From an uncultured Wenzhouxiangella sp. (GTDB taxonomy: Bacteria > Pseudomonadota > Gammaproteobacteria > Xanthomonadales > Wenzhouxiangellaceae), in the NCBI GenBank assembly GCA_937876395.1, contig CALEIM010000127.1:1-64000 (forward strand): 64,000 nt of DNA, given 5' to 3'. Below, piece by piece: positions 16,543 to 25,107 of the stretch; position 1 is the stretch's first letter, and each line of letters begins with the position of its first letter. A model generated the notes under the pieces. It ran no database searches. It saw only the letters and a list, made by a program, of their open reading frames with translations, and was not told the origin of the DNA. The position numbers were made by a program, and so were the translations under genes.

Positions 16543-17267
16543 GGTTGGTCTCCACGGTCATCCAGAACGGATTCGAATCCGCCGTAGACCATGCGCCTGG
16601 CATCAAAAGGCATGCGCTGGTGCCAGGCTTTCATGCGTTCGTCATTCATCACTTTGGCCGCGGCTTCGTCGCGGGCTTTCCGGGAGGGCCATTCCACCCA
16701 GGAGAAGACGACCTGTTCGCCGTGTTGGCACAATACGGCGCGATGGAAGTCGGTGAGCTTGCCTTCGGGCACGTCGTCGCCCCAGGCGTCGACGACGCGC
16801 AGGGCACCATGCTCCAGAAACACTGGCGCGCATTCCCGCGCCATGTCGCGGTAGGCCTCCCGGTTTGCAATGGGCACCGGCAACAGGCAGCCATCCAGAT
16901 AAGTTCCGCGTGCGTTGCCGACATCAACCAGCGTATCGAAGCCGGCAAAGATCATGCGTTTGCCGTCCATGGGCATCTCCGGCAACTGGTGCATGCGCGG
17001 GTCGCTCATCATTTTTTCGAACGCCGCATCGCGGATAGCCTTGTCCGGGTACTCCATCAGGCTAAACACCACGGTCTCGTCGTCGCCGGCGTTCACCGCG
17101 CGCTGGAAGTCATTTACTTTGCCGCAGGGCACGTCGTCGCCCCAGGACTCGATGATTCGAGTGGCACCAAATTCCTTGAACAGCGTCATCGTCTGTCGGG
17201 CGTGTTCAATATAGGCTTGTTTGTTGGCCGTGGGAACGGCGGCTACGAAACCTTGCACATAGATCAT
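16539..17267 (-). CDS. Two-domain DUF1428 protein
   Basis: This 242-residue protein is built from two DUF1428 (YbaA-like) domains, each with the same landmarks. Residues 1-115 hold YVQGFVAAVPTANKQAY, ESWGDDVPCGK and MDGKRMIFAGF. Residues 120-235 hold LPVPIANREAY, DAWGDDVPEGK and FDARRMVYGGF. Single-domain members are about 115 residues, so this is a tandem fusion of an alpha/beta barrel that normally dimerises. Biochemical function is unknown. The ATG is preceded by an AGGAG ribosome site. It is divergent from an HxlR regulator that may control it, and its stop overlaps the start of a truncated VOC gene. Confidence 0.85.
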   Translation of the reverse strand: MIYVQGFVAAVPTANKQAYIEHARQTMTLFKEFGATRIIESWGDDVPCGKVNDFQRAVNAGDDETVVFSLMEYPDKAIRDAAFEKMMSDPRMHQLPEMPMDGKRMIFAGFDTLVDVGNARGTYLDGCLLPVPIANREAYRDMARECAPVFLEHGALRVVDAWGDDVPEGKLTDFHRAVLCQHGEQVVFSWVEWPSRKARDEAAAKVMNDERMKAWHQRMPFDARRMVYGGFESVLDDRGDQP

Positions 17268-17443
17268 CGGTGGTTCTCCTGTTTCAGATGTTGGGCATGT
17301 ATGGTGTTCAGACCGCTGTCGGCGCTGAGTCAAGTTCGGTGAGTCGCCAGAAGCCTGGACCAGGGTGGTGATGTGCCGCGGTGCGTGCTGGTCGAGGGCC
17401 ATGGCTTATCTCTGATTGATGTTGGGGTGCGGTGGAATTCTCG

Positions 17444-17472
17444 TTGAATATACTGAAGCAATGAGTTATAAA
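17444..17472 (+). promoter_or_regulatory. Sigma70-type promoter for the HxlR gene
   Basis: TTGAAT (17,444-17,449) and TATAAA (17,467-17,472) are separated by 17 bases. The predicted transcript start would be about 17,479, only one or two bases before the ATG at 17,481. The mRNA may therefore be leaderless or nearly so. No transcript data are available. Confidence 0.6.
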
Positions 17473-17480
17473 ATACAACC

Positions 17481-18185
17481 ATGACGTTAGAAAAGATTAG
17501 CCCATTGGATGAGCCTGGACCCAGGCGCTGGTATGACGATGCTTGCGGCACCGCGCTGGCGCTGGAATTGGTCGGTGAGCGCTGGTCGTTGCTGGTCATG
17601 CGCGAGCTGATGTTTGGCCCGCGTCGGTTCTCCGAGCTCAAGACAGACCTCACCGGAATCAGCGCCAACGTACTGACCCAGCGCCTGGCGGGGCTGGAGC
17701 AGTCGGGGATTGTGCGTCGGCGTAAACTGCCGCCGCCGGCAAGCGTGCAGGTCTATGAGCTGACTGAATGGGGCCTGGAGGCCGAACCGATTTTGCAGAC
17801 GATGGGGCGCTGGGCCGTGCGCTCGCCGCGGCACGACCCGATGCGTCCGCTATCGGCGGTGTCGACCATGCTCTCGCTGCGAACCATGCTCCAGCCGGAT
17901 CGAAAACCGCGGTCGATGACAGTCATGTTCCGCTTTCCGGACAATACCTTCATCGGCCGGCTGACAGCGGATGGACTGGAGATCGAGCGCGGCGAAACGG
18001 AGCAAGCCGACGTAGAGTTCGATACCGATACCACCACCTTCGTCAGCCTGGTTTACGGCAAGCGGCCGTTCAAACAGGCCGAAAAAGAAGGCAGGCTGCG
18101 GTTGAAAGGCGATCGCCGGATGGCGCGCCGGTTCGTCGACTGCTTTGCACTGCCGGCAAAACCAAAGGGCCATGCGGCAACTTAG
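17481..18185 (+). CDS. HxlR-family transcriptional regulator with C-terminal SCP2-like domain
   Basis: This 234-residue regulator has an N-terminal winged helix of the HxlR type: CGTALALELVGERWSLLVMR, PRRFSELKTDLTGISANVL and LAGLEQSGIVRRR. A C-terminal domain of about 100 residues (residues 125-225, TVMFRFPDNTFIGRL and similar) resembles sterol-carrier/SCP2-like ligand pockets. HxlR proteins typically sense redox or electrophiles; here a Cys lies near residue 14 of the DNA-binding domain. It is divergent from the DUF1428 gene, its likely target. The ATG at 17,481 sits immediately after a good promoter, with no room for a ribosome site. Confidence 0.87.
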   Translation: MTLEKISPLDEPGPRRWYDDACGTALALELVGERWSLLVMRELMFGPRRFSELKTDLTGISANVLTQRLAGLEQSGIVRRRKLPPPASVQVYELTEWGLEAEPILQTMGRWAVRSPRHDPMRPLSAVSTMLSLRTMLQPDRKPRSMTVMFRFPDNTFIGRLTADGLEIERGETEQADVEFDTDTTTFVSLVYGKRPFKQAEKEGRLRLKGDRRMARRFVDCFALPAKPKGHAAT

Positions 18186-18280
18186 GTAACACTCGGCCGC
18201 GCCGGCCGGCAGATTTGCCGCAGCCAGCCTGGCAAGCCTATACTCAAGATCCACAAAGCGTATCAATCAGGGTGGAGGAC

Positions 18281-18709
18281 ATGCATTCGATTCGTCAGAT
18301 AATTGGTGAGAAGGGTAAGGAGGTTTGGTCGGTCGGTCCCGACGATACGGTTTATGACTGCATTCGCCTGATGGCGGTCAAGGGCGTGGGCGCGCTGGTG
18401 GTGATGGACGGGGATCGGCTGCACGGCATGGTCTCGGAGCGTGATTACGCGCGCAAGGTGATTCTTGAGGGGCGCGCGTCGCGCGATACGAAGGTTGATC
18501 AAATCTGCTCAAACCCGGTGATTACTGTCTCGCCGCGGGCGACGGCCGAGGAAGGGCTGGCGCTGATGACCCACAAAAAGATCCGCCATCTGCCGGTCGT
18601 CGAGAAAGGCGAGCTGATCGGCGTGGTTTCGATTGGGGATCTGGTCAACGCGGTGCTGGGCGATCAGGCCAAGCTGATCGAGCAGCTTGAGCGCTACGTC
18701 GCCGGCTGA
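18281..18709 (+). CDS. CBS-domain pair protein
   Basis: This 142-residue protein consists of two CBS motifs (a Bateman module). The first begins VWSVGPDDTVYDCIRLM with LHGMVSERDYARKVI. The second has NPVITVSPRATAEEGLALM and LIGVVSIGDLVNAVL. Such stand-alone modules bind adenine nucleotides and regulate unknown partners. The start ATG has a GGTGGAGG ribosome site 4-10 bases upstream, and the upstream open frame is ignored for that reason. Its neighbour is a glutathionyl-hydroquinone reductase gene 80 bases downstream on the same strand. Confidence 0.9.
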   Translation: MHSIRQIIGEKGKEVWSVGPDDTVYDCIRLMAVKGVGALVVMDGDRLHGMVSERDYARKVILEGRASRDTKVDQICSNPVITVSPRATAEEGLALMTHKKIRHLPVVEKGELIGVVSIGDLVNAVLGDQAKLIEQLERYVAG

Positions 18710-18789
18710 GGTTTTTGCCTTTCGCCAGTCTGCCGGGCCGCCTGACGCGTTAAACTGGTTGCATCTGAAACCATTTGGAGGAGCGCGAA

Positions 18790-19776
18790 ATGGGTCTGCT
18801 GGTTGATGGCCAATGGCATGATGAGTGGTATGACACCAAATCCACCGGCGGCCGCTTTGAGCGCGATGCCGCGGCATTTCGTAACTGGGTTACCGCCGAT
18901 GGCTCACCGGGGCCGCAGGGCCGCGGCGGTTTTCAGGCCGAAGCGGGCCGCTACCATCTCTACGTTGCTCTCGCCTGCCCCTGGGCTAATCGGGCGCTGA
19001 TTTTCCGCAAGCTCAAGGGCCTTGAGGAGATGATTTCGGTTTCGGTGGTCAATCCGCTGATGCGCTCGAAAGGCTGGACATTTCAGGACGGCTACAAGGT
19101 CAAGGCCGACCCGATCCACGGCGCGGAGTTTCTGCATCAGGTCTACACGGCGGCCAAGTCCGACTACTCGGGGCGGGTGACGGTGCCGCTGCTGTGGGAC
19201 AAGCGTGAAGGCACGATTGTGAGCAATGAATCGGCCGACCTGATCCGCATGTTCAACTCGGCCTTCGATGGAATCGGCGCGGCCGCTGGCGACTATTACC
19301 CGGAAGATTTGCGCGGCCGGATCGACGAGATCAATGCCAAGGTCTATCCGAAGGTCAACAACGGTGTCTACCGGGCCGGCTTTGCCACCACTCAGGAAGC
19401 CTATGAAGAGGCGGTCATCGAACTGTTCGAGACGCTCGATGAGCTCGAAGTGCACCTGGGCGAAAATCGCTACCTGTGCGGCACGCGCCTGACCGAAGCC
19501 GACTGGCGCCTGTTCACCACCCTGGTTCGTTTTGACGCGGTGTATGTCGGCCACTTCAAGTGCAATATCCGGCGCATCGAGGATTATCACCATCTCTCGA
19601 ACTACCTGCGCGAGCTCTACCAGTGGCCGGGAATTTCAGAAACGGTCGAACTCCACGCCATCAAGCTGCACTACTACGGCAGTCACGCCAGCATCAATCC
19701 GCACTACATCGTGCCGCTGGGTCCGGCGCTGGACTTTCATCGCAGGCACGATCGCGACCGCTTGCCGGCTGACTGA
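18790..19776 (+). CDS. yqjG: Glutathionyl-hydroquinone reductase (Xi-class GST)
   Basis: This 328-residue Xi-class glutathione transferase reduces glutathionyl-hydroquinones to hydroquinones in the cytosol. The catalytic Cys is in CPWA at residues 63-66 (YVALACPWANRALIFRKLKG). The NESADLIRMFN segment binds glutathione, and the C-terminal helical domain has LTEADWRLFTTLVRFDAVYV and HFKCNIRRI. Both are diagnostic of the family. A strong GGAGGAG site precedes the ATG. The last 83 bases of the gene overlap, on the opposite strand, the 3' end of the EamA permease gene. Confidence 0.93.
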   Translation: MGLLVDGQWHDEWYDTKSTGGRFERDAAAFRNWVTADGSPGPQGRGGFQAEAGRYHLYVALACPWANRALIFRKLKGLEEMISVSVVNPLMRSKGWTFQDGYKVKADPIHGAEFLHQVYTAAKSDYSGRVTVPLLWDKREGTIVSNESADLIRMFNSAFDGIGAAAGDYYPEDLRGRIDEINAKVYPKVNNGVYRAGFATTQEAYEEAVIELFETLDELEVHLGENRYLCGTRLTEADWRLFTTLVRFDAVYVGHFKCNIRRIEDYHHLSNYLRELYQWPGISETVELHAIKLHYYGSHASINPHYIVPLGPALDFHRRHDRDRLPAD

Positions 19777-20698
19777 GCGGCAGACTTCCGGCCGACCAGC
19801 GATCTGTGGCGCGGCGTGAGCCTCCCACCTGGGTGGGCAAGCGGCGACGTCCGGCGGGCCGGGCGGCCAGCAGCGCCTGAACCAGCAGCGGCACGACGAT
19901 CAGCGTCGTGCCGATCCAGAACCACACATCCGGCACTTCGGCAAACAGCAGCCAGCCGATCACGAATGCCCAGACAATGCCGGTGTATTCTGAGGCGGTG
20001 ACCTGGTTGGCGTCGACGTGGCGGTAGGCCAGGATCACGCTCATGTTGTAGCCGAGGATGAACAGCGCCGAACCGAACGCAGCGGTCATTGCCGACCAGT
20101 CGATGGCTTCGCCTTCAACCAGGGCCAGAATCAGCGCGGCCGGCAGTGCAAACAGGTAGTTGAGCAGCAGGCTGTGGGTCACGGACTGCTTGCGCGGCAG
20201 TTTGCGCACCAAAACAGCGCTGATTGCCAAAGCCACGGCCAGGCCCAGCGCGGTGAAACCAGCCGGGCTCATCTCGGTCGGGCGAAGAATGATCAGTACG
20301 CCAAGCAGGCCGCCAACGACGGCAAACAGGCTGGAACGGCTCAGGCGCTCACCGAAAAGCCCCACGCCCATGATCACCACCAGCACCGGCGCGGCGTAGA
20401 AAATCGCGTTCGCCGTGGCCAGCGGCAGGGCGCCCAAGGCGATGACCATGCAGATGATGCCGGCCAGGCCAACGTTGGCACGCAGCAGGTGCACCCTTGA
20501 GCCGGCCCAGAAGTTCTTCCAGTCGACCAGCGACAGAAAGGGAACGAGCAGCAGCAGGGTAAAGACCAGGCGCATGGCGACAAACTGGAAAATCGCCAGA
20601 TCACCGCTGACCCATTTGATCAGCGTATCGGAAATGATCGCCAGAAAATTGCCGACGATCAGCAGAAAAATGGCGCTGTTGACAGTGCGTCCTGACAT
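19694..20698 (-). CDS. EamA/DMT-family membrane transporter
   Basis: This is a 334-residue drug/metabolite transporter with ten hydrophobic helices in two EamA repeats. The first repeat starts IFLLIVGNFLAIISDTLIKW; the second begins with LGLAVALAISAVLVRKL and includes EYTGIVWAFVIGWLLFAEVP. The substrate cannot be predicted. The ATG at 20,698 was chosen because the first helix follows it directly. The last roughly 40 residues are a basic, non-conserved tail, part of which is encoded in the 83-base convergent overlap with the glutathionyl-hydroquinone reductase gene. A LysR regulator is transcribed divergently and may control it. Confidence 0.88.
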   Translation of the reverse strand: MSGRTVNSAIFLLIVGNFLAIISDTLIKWVSGDLAIFQFVAMRLVFTLLLLVPFLSLVDWKNFWAGSRVHLLRANVGLAGIICMVIALGALPLATANAIFYAAPVLVVIMGVGLFGERLSRSSLFAVVGGLLGVLIILRPTEMSPAGFTALGLAVALAISAVLVRKLPRKQSVTHSLLLNYLFALPAALILALVEGEAIDWSAMTAAFGSALFILGYNMSVILAYRHVDANQVTASEYTGIVWAFVIGWLLFAEVPDVWFWIGTTLIVVPLLVQALLAARPAGRRRLPTQVGGSRRATDRWSAGSLPLSQPASGRDRACDESPAPDPAARCSAD

Positions 20699-20818
20699 GG
20701 AAATGGCCTCAAAACACGCGACAGATTGACCGGCTGGCGATCGCGCGGCAGCCACCCGGTCTGAAGATGTTGATTCTGGAGGTCGATTGATATGATGTAA
20801 AATGATGAATGCTAATCA

Positions 20819-20839
20819 ATTATGAATATTACTCATAAT
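20819..20839. promoter_or_regulatory. LysR-type operator candidate
   Basis: ATTATGA and TCATAAT form a perfect 7-bp inverted repeat around a 7-base spacer. It lies in the AT-rich divergent region and overlaps the LysR gene start codon. It fits the T-N11-A dyad pattern of LysR binding sites and would allow autorepression. Confidence 0.45.
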
Positions 20840-21779
20840 GAAGCTGCCGCCGCTCAATACCCTGCCCGCGTTTGAGGCCGTCGCCCGCACCTTGAGCTTT
20901 TCGGCGGCGGCCGAAGAGCTGCATCTGACCCAGTCTGCGGTTTCGCACCAGATTCGCCGGCTGGAAGACCATCTGGGTGAAAGTCTGTTTGAGCGCGGCG
21001 GCCGGCGCGTGGCTTTGAGTGAACCGGGCGAACGGTTTTACGAGGCGGTGGCTCCGGCTCTGGGCCAGATCGAGCGCGCCGCCGCCCAGCTTCGCGGCAG
21101 TGCAGATTCCCGCCTGCGCCTGGCCGTGCCAAGCTCATTTGCAGTCAGTTGGCTGATCGAGCGCCTGCCGCATCTGCAGCGTTTGCATCCGGAGCTGGAC
21201 CTGACACTGGAAATGCTCGCCGACATGCCGACCATGTCCGAGCGCCTGGCCGACTGCTTCATCACCACCCGCTTCGAGCAGCGCGGCTATCAGTCACTGC
21301 TGCTCTACGATGAGCGCCTGTTTGCGGTTTGCTCCCGTCAGTACTGGGGCCGGATTCGCGACGAGCTGGATGAGGCCGGGCTGCGCCGGCGCGGCAGCGG
21401 CCGGCTGATCGAGCCGGCCTGGCTGAACCGCTTTACCCTGTTGTCAGCAGCCAGCGTTTTCGAGCGGCGTGGCGAAGACTGGCGGCGCTGGTATCAGGTC
21501 GGTGGCGCGAACTTGCCGGACAAGGTCCGGGTACAGCACTTTTCGCACATGCTGCTTGCCCATGAGGCCGCCCGCCATCACCAGGGCATCGCCCTTTCGA
21601 ACGATTACATGCTCGATACTGCGACCGACCCCGACCTGGTGCGCCTGCCGACCGCTCATGAGCTGGCCACTGGCGACGAATTTCATTTTGCCTGCAAGAC
21701 CGCTCGAGCCAATGAGCCCGGCATTCGCAATCTGTCACGCTGGTTGCTCAAACAGGCTCAGGCCTCAGGCTGGGTTTGA
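20838..21779 (+). CDS. LysR-family transcriptional regulator (GcvA-like)
   Basis: This 313-residue regulator has the N-terminal helix-turn-helix of LysR proteins: TLSFSAAAEELHLTQSAVSH and IRRLEDHLGESLFER. A periplasmic-binding-protein-like effector domain follows from about residue 90 (RLRLAVPSSFAVSWLIERLP). Sequence style is closest to the GcvA subgroup. The effector is unknown. The gene is divergent from the EamA permease across an AT-rich spacer with a palindromic element, the usual arrangement of a LysR regulator and its target. Confidence 0.9.
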   Translation: MKLPPLNTLPAFEAVARTLSFSAAAEELHLTQSAVSHQIRRLEDHLGESLFERGGRRVALSEPGERFYEAVAPALGQIERAAAQLRGSADSRLRLAVPSSFAVSWLIERLPHLQRLHPELDLTLEMLADMPTMSERLADCFITTRFEQRGYQSLLLYDERLFAVCSRQYWGRIRDELDEAGLRRRGSGRLIEPAWLNRFTLLSAASVFERRGEDWRRWYQVGGANLPDKVRVQHFSHMLLAHEAARHHQGIALSNDYMLDTATDPDLVRLPTAHELATGDEFHFACKTARANEPGIRNLSRWLLKQAQASGWV

Positions 21780-21850
21780 TTTACTGCTTGTGCATATGCC
21801 TGACGGAGTTCGCCGTAAGCCACACGCTCGCGACGTAAATCAGAGTCACC

Positions 21851-22486
21851 TTAAATGAGCGAACCCTGACTGGGCGGCACGATGGGATCGAAATCGAGCA
21901 CCTTTTTTCCACCATAAAACACCAGTTTGAACTCGGCCCGCGAGACCGGAACGTAGCGGTCGTTGCCGCCAATTTCCACCTGGGCGCCGTGGGTGAGGGC
22001 GTAGCCGTTTTCATCGACGCGCACAACCATGGTGGCTTTTGCTCCGGTGTGGCAGATGGTTTTCAGTTCCTTGATTTCATCGGCCCAGGCGAGCAGATGC
22101 TGGCTGCCCTCGAACAGCTCGCCGCGGAAATCCGTGCGCAGTCCGAAGGCGAGCACCGGGATGTTCAAGCGGTCTACCACCTCGCTGAGCTGGAAGACCT
22201 GCTCGCGGCTGAAAAACTGTGATTCGTCGGCAAGCACGCAGTGAACGTTGCCCTGTTCCAGTTCACCTTGCAGGTAGTTGAACAGATCGTCATCGGGTCC
22301 GACAGCGTGGGCCGGTTGCTCCAGGCCGATACGCGAGCGGATGACCCCGCGACCGGCGCGATCATCAAGCGCGGGTGTGATCAGCAGCGGCCGCATGCCG
22401 CGCTCCAGATAGTTGTACGCCGACTGCAGCAGCAAGGTGGTTTTGCCGGCATTCATGGTCGAGTAATAGAAGTACAGCTTGGCCAT
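21851..22486 (-). CDS. tdk: Thymidine kinase, zinc cysteines mostly lost
   Basis: This 211-residue type II thymidine kinase phosphorylates thymidine to dTMP in the salvage pathway. The P-loop is MNAGKTT at residues 11-17, and the catalytic/Mg segment is LADESQFF. The lasso region reads [16 protein letters not shown]. coli Tdk has a CxCG pair and a CRKH pair in the zinc site; here the matching positions read CHTG and SRAE, so only one of the usual cysteines remains. The core resembles the E. coli enzyme closely. The start is the ATG giving [10 protein letters not shown], the family N-terminus. Confidence 0.93.
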   Translation of the reverse strand: MAKLYFYYSTMNAGKTTLLLQSAYNYLERGMRPLLITPALDDRAGRGVIRSRIGLEQPAHAVGPDDDLFNYLQGELEQGNVHCVLADESQFFSREQVFQLSEVVDRLNIPVLAFGLRTDFRGELFEGSQHLLAWADEIKELKTICHTGAKATMVVRVDENGYALTHGAQVEIGGNDRYVPVSRAEFKLVFYGGKKVLDFDPIVPPSQGSLI

Positions 22487-22499
22487 CAGTGCCGAAGCC

Positions 22500-23024
22500 T
22501 TACTGATTGTCCGGCTCGGTTTCGAGCCGGATGTCAATCCACACCGCGGCCAGCGCTTCGCGCTCATCAAGCCAGCTCTGCATGGCCGTGGTGAGTTGCT
22601 CGCAGTCCGTACAGTCGTCGTTGCGATAGAGAAGGATAAAAATATCGGCCTCGGGCAGATCGGCGGGCGTGACCGCCTCACCGTCGAGCGTCTGGACGCG
22701 CTCAAGGAGGCGGTCGAGGCGCACCATCGAGCGCTCTCTTCGCTGGCGATCAAAGATCAGCGACAGTTCGCGCTCAAAGTTACGCCGCTGGCCTTGCATA
22801 TGCCAGGCCGCGCTGTGATCGGTGAAATACACATAGAGCTGCGGCAGCCGGGTGATGACTCCGTCGCGCTTGGCCTGAGCCTGGGTGTTGCCGACAAAGC
22901 GCTGATGGGCCAGAACGACCTCATCACGCTGGATGAATTCCAGCCGGGTGGTTTCGGCGGCCGTGGCCGGCGCACTGCCGGCCAGAGCGCTCAGCAGAAT
23001 AAAAAGTACGGAAATACGCAGCAT
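22500..23024 (-). CDS. Exported protein of unknown function with CxxC motif
   Basis: This 174-residue protein has a signal peptide ([22 protein letters not shown], cleavage around AA-E). The mature domain is mixed alpha/beta and contains [10 protein letters not shown] near residue 140. A single CxxC followed by a helix suggests a thioredoxin-like periplasmic or outer-membrane-facing domain, although the rest does not match a family I recognise. It sits 13 bases upstream of tdk on the same strand, so the two may be cotranscribed; a functional link is not obvious. Confidence 0.65.
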   Translation of the reverse strand: MLRISVLFILLSALAGSAPATAAETTRLEFIQRDEVVLAHQRFVGNTQAQAKRDGVITRLPQLYVYFTDHSAAWHMQGQRRNFERELSLIFDRQRRERSMVRLDRLLERVQTLDGEAVTPADLPEADIFILLYRNDDCTDCEQLTTAMQSWLDEREALAAVWIDIRLETEPDNQ

Positions 23025-23105
23025 CGGTCCAGTATATCGTTTCCGCTTGGCGGCCCGATGATGGCCGCGCGACGGCCGCCTTATTCAGACTAGAATAGCC
23101 GCCCC

Positions 23106-25100
23106 ATGCCTCGATCCTCAGCCAAACTCAACCCGGCGCAGCGCGCCGCCGTGACCCATATTGCGTCGCCGCTGCTGGTGCTGGCAGGGGCAGGCTCGGG
23201 CAAGACCCGGGTGATTACCGAAAAGATCGCCTGGCTGATTGATCAGGGCCACTATGGGGCACGCGAAATTGCCGCGATCACCTTTACCAACAAGGCGGCG
23301 CGCGAGATGAAGGCGCGCATCGGCAAGCGCCTGGGCCGAAAGAAAATCGAGGGGCTGACCATCTCGACCTTTCATTCCCTGGGCTGGCAAATCCTGCGTT
23401 CCGAACCGGAAGCGGCCGGTCGGCGCAAGGGCCTGAGCATTCTTGACCAGCACAGCGCCGGTGACCTGATCCGCGAGCTGTTGCCTTCAGGCACGCCGAA
23501 TGATCGAATCTACGCGGCTCAGTCTGCGATCAGCCGCTACAAGGATGCTGGCCTGAGTATTGACCAGGCCCGCTCGGCCGCAAGCGGCGAACAGGCCGCG
23601 CTGGCGGCGGAAATTTTCGCCGCCTACCAGGAGCGCCTGAGCGCGCTCAACGCGGTTGACTTCGATGATCTGATCACGATTCCCGCCAGTCTCCTCGACG
23701 ACCCGGTGGTGCGTACCCGCTGGCGACATCGCCTGAAATACCTGCTGGTCGACGAATATCAGGACACCTCCGAGGCCCAGTACCGGCTGCTTGGCCGGCT
23801 CAGCGCCGACAGCGGCGCGTTTACCGCGGTCGGTGATGACGATCAGTCGATCTACGCCTGGCGCGGCGCGCGGCCGGAAAACCTGCTTAGCCTGCAGGCC
23901 GACTGGCCGACACTTGAGATCATCAAACTCGAACAGAACTACCGCTCCAGCGGGCATATTCTGAGCGCGGCCAACGCGGTCATCAGCCACAATCCGCACA
24001 CTTTTGAAAAGCGCCTGTGGAGCGAACACGGCCCGGGCGACCGCGTCGAGGTTGCCGAGTACGTCGATGAAGCCGACGAAGCCGAATCGATTGCGCGGGC
24101 CATCGTCACCGAGGTCCGCGGGGGCCAGGCCAGCTTCGGCCAGTGTGCCGTGCTCTACCGCTCCAACTTCCAGGCCCGCGCGATTGAGCAGCAGCTACGT
24201 GAATACGGCGTGCCCTACGCGGTGTCGGGCGGGCCGAGCTGGTTCGATGCGCGTGAGATACGCGATGGGCTGGCCTATCTCAGGCTGCTGGTCAATCCGG
24301 ACGACAACCCGGCCTTCATGCGCGTGGCCAATGCGCCGCGCCGCGGCCTGGGTTCAAGTGCGATGTCGCGTCTGGCCAGCTATGCCGACGCCACCCGCAA
24401 GAGTCTGTTCGAGGCAGCCGTTGATCCGGTTTTCCAGGCCGAGCTGCCGCTGCCGGCCCAGCGCGGTTTGCGCTCCTTCACCAATATGCTGATCGACTTT
24501 GGTGACCGTGCCGCGCGCGACAACATTGGCTCGGCCTTTGCCGACATGCTCGAGCACATCGCCTATCTTGACTGGTTGATTGCGCTCGATGACGAACCCA
24601 AAAAGGCCGAGCGCCGACGTCGCTCGCTGGGTGACCTGACCGGCTGGGTCGAGCGCTTGAGCGACCAGATCGATTCGCCCGAAGCGCTGATCGCCAGGGT
24701 GTCGCTGGTTGCCGGCCCGGACGATGATCGCAATGACGGCGCTGATCTGGTCCGTCTGATGACCCTGCACGCCGCCAAGGGCCTGGAGTTTGGCCGGGTC
24801 TGGCTGGCCGGCTGCGAAGAAGGTTTGCTGCCGCACAGCCGCTCGGTAGATGAGGGCAGCATCGAAGAAGAGCGTCGGCTGATGTATGTCGGCATTACCC
24901 GCGCCGAGCGCCGCCTGTTCATCAGCTATGCCCGCCGCCGCCGGCGCGGCGGTGAAGCGGTTGAAACCACGCCCAGCCGATTCCTTGATGATCTGCCCGA
25001 AGCGGCCGTTTCCTGGCCGGCCCGCCATGGCCCGGAAGAAAGCTCGAACGAAGATGCGGTTGACCACATCGCCGCACTCAAGGCGATGCTGGAAGGCTGA
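23106..25100 (+). CDS. rep: ATP-dependent DNA helicase Rep
   Basis: This 664-residue superfamily 1A helicase moves 3' to 5' on single-stranded DNA and helps replication forks past obstacles. Motif I is AGAGSGKT at residues 27-34. Motif Ia is AITFTNKAAREMK, motif II VDEYQDTS, motif III GDDDQSIYAWRGA and motif IV QNYRSSGHIL. Motif V is LHAAKGLEF and motif VI MYVGITRAERRLF. Length and the short C-terminus fit Rep rather than UvrD or PcrA. It is a lone plus-strand gene followed by a 7-bp tandem repeat. Confidence 0.93.
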   Translation: MPRSSAKLNPAQRAAVTHIASPLLVLAGAGSGKTRVITEKIAWLIDQGHYGAREIAAITFTNKAAREMKARIGKRLGRKKIEGLTISTFHSLGWQILRSEPEAAGRRKGLSILDQHSAGDLIRELLPSGTPNDRIYAAQSAISRYKDAGLSIDQARSAASGEQAALAAEIFAAYQERLSALNAVDFDDLITIPASLLDDPVVRTRWRHRLKYLLVDEYQDTSEAQYRLLGRLSADSGAFTAVGDDDQSIYAWRGARPENLLSLQADWPTLEIIKLEQNYRSSGHILSAANAVISHNPHTFEKRLWSEHGPGDRVEVAEYVDEADEAESIARAIVTEVRGGQASFGQCAVLYRSNFQARAIEQQLREYGVPYAVSGGPSWFDAREIRDGLAYLRLLVNPDDNPAFMRVANAPRRGLGSSAMSRLASYADATRKSLFEAAVDPVFQAELPLPAQRGLRSFTNMLIDFGDRAARDNIGSAFADMLEHIAYLDWLIALDDEPKKAERRRRSLGDLTGWVERLSDQIDSPEALIARVSLVAGPDDDRNDGADLVRLMTLHAAKGLEFGRVWLAGCEEGLLPHSRSVDEGSIEEERRLMYVGITRAERRLFISYARRRRRGGEAVETTPSRFLDDLPEAAVSWPARHGPEESSNEDAVDHIAALKAMLEG

Positions 25101-25107
25101 GGTCGTT

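Noticed and set aside
16220..16606. Minus-strand frame covering the DUF1428-VOC-M23 region
   Set aside because: Its residues (for example SLSFSSARG...) match nothing, while the overlapping frames give clear DUF1428, VOC and M23 sequences.
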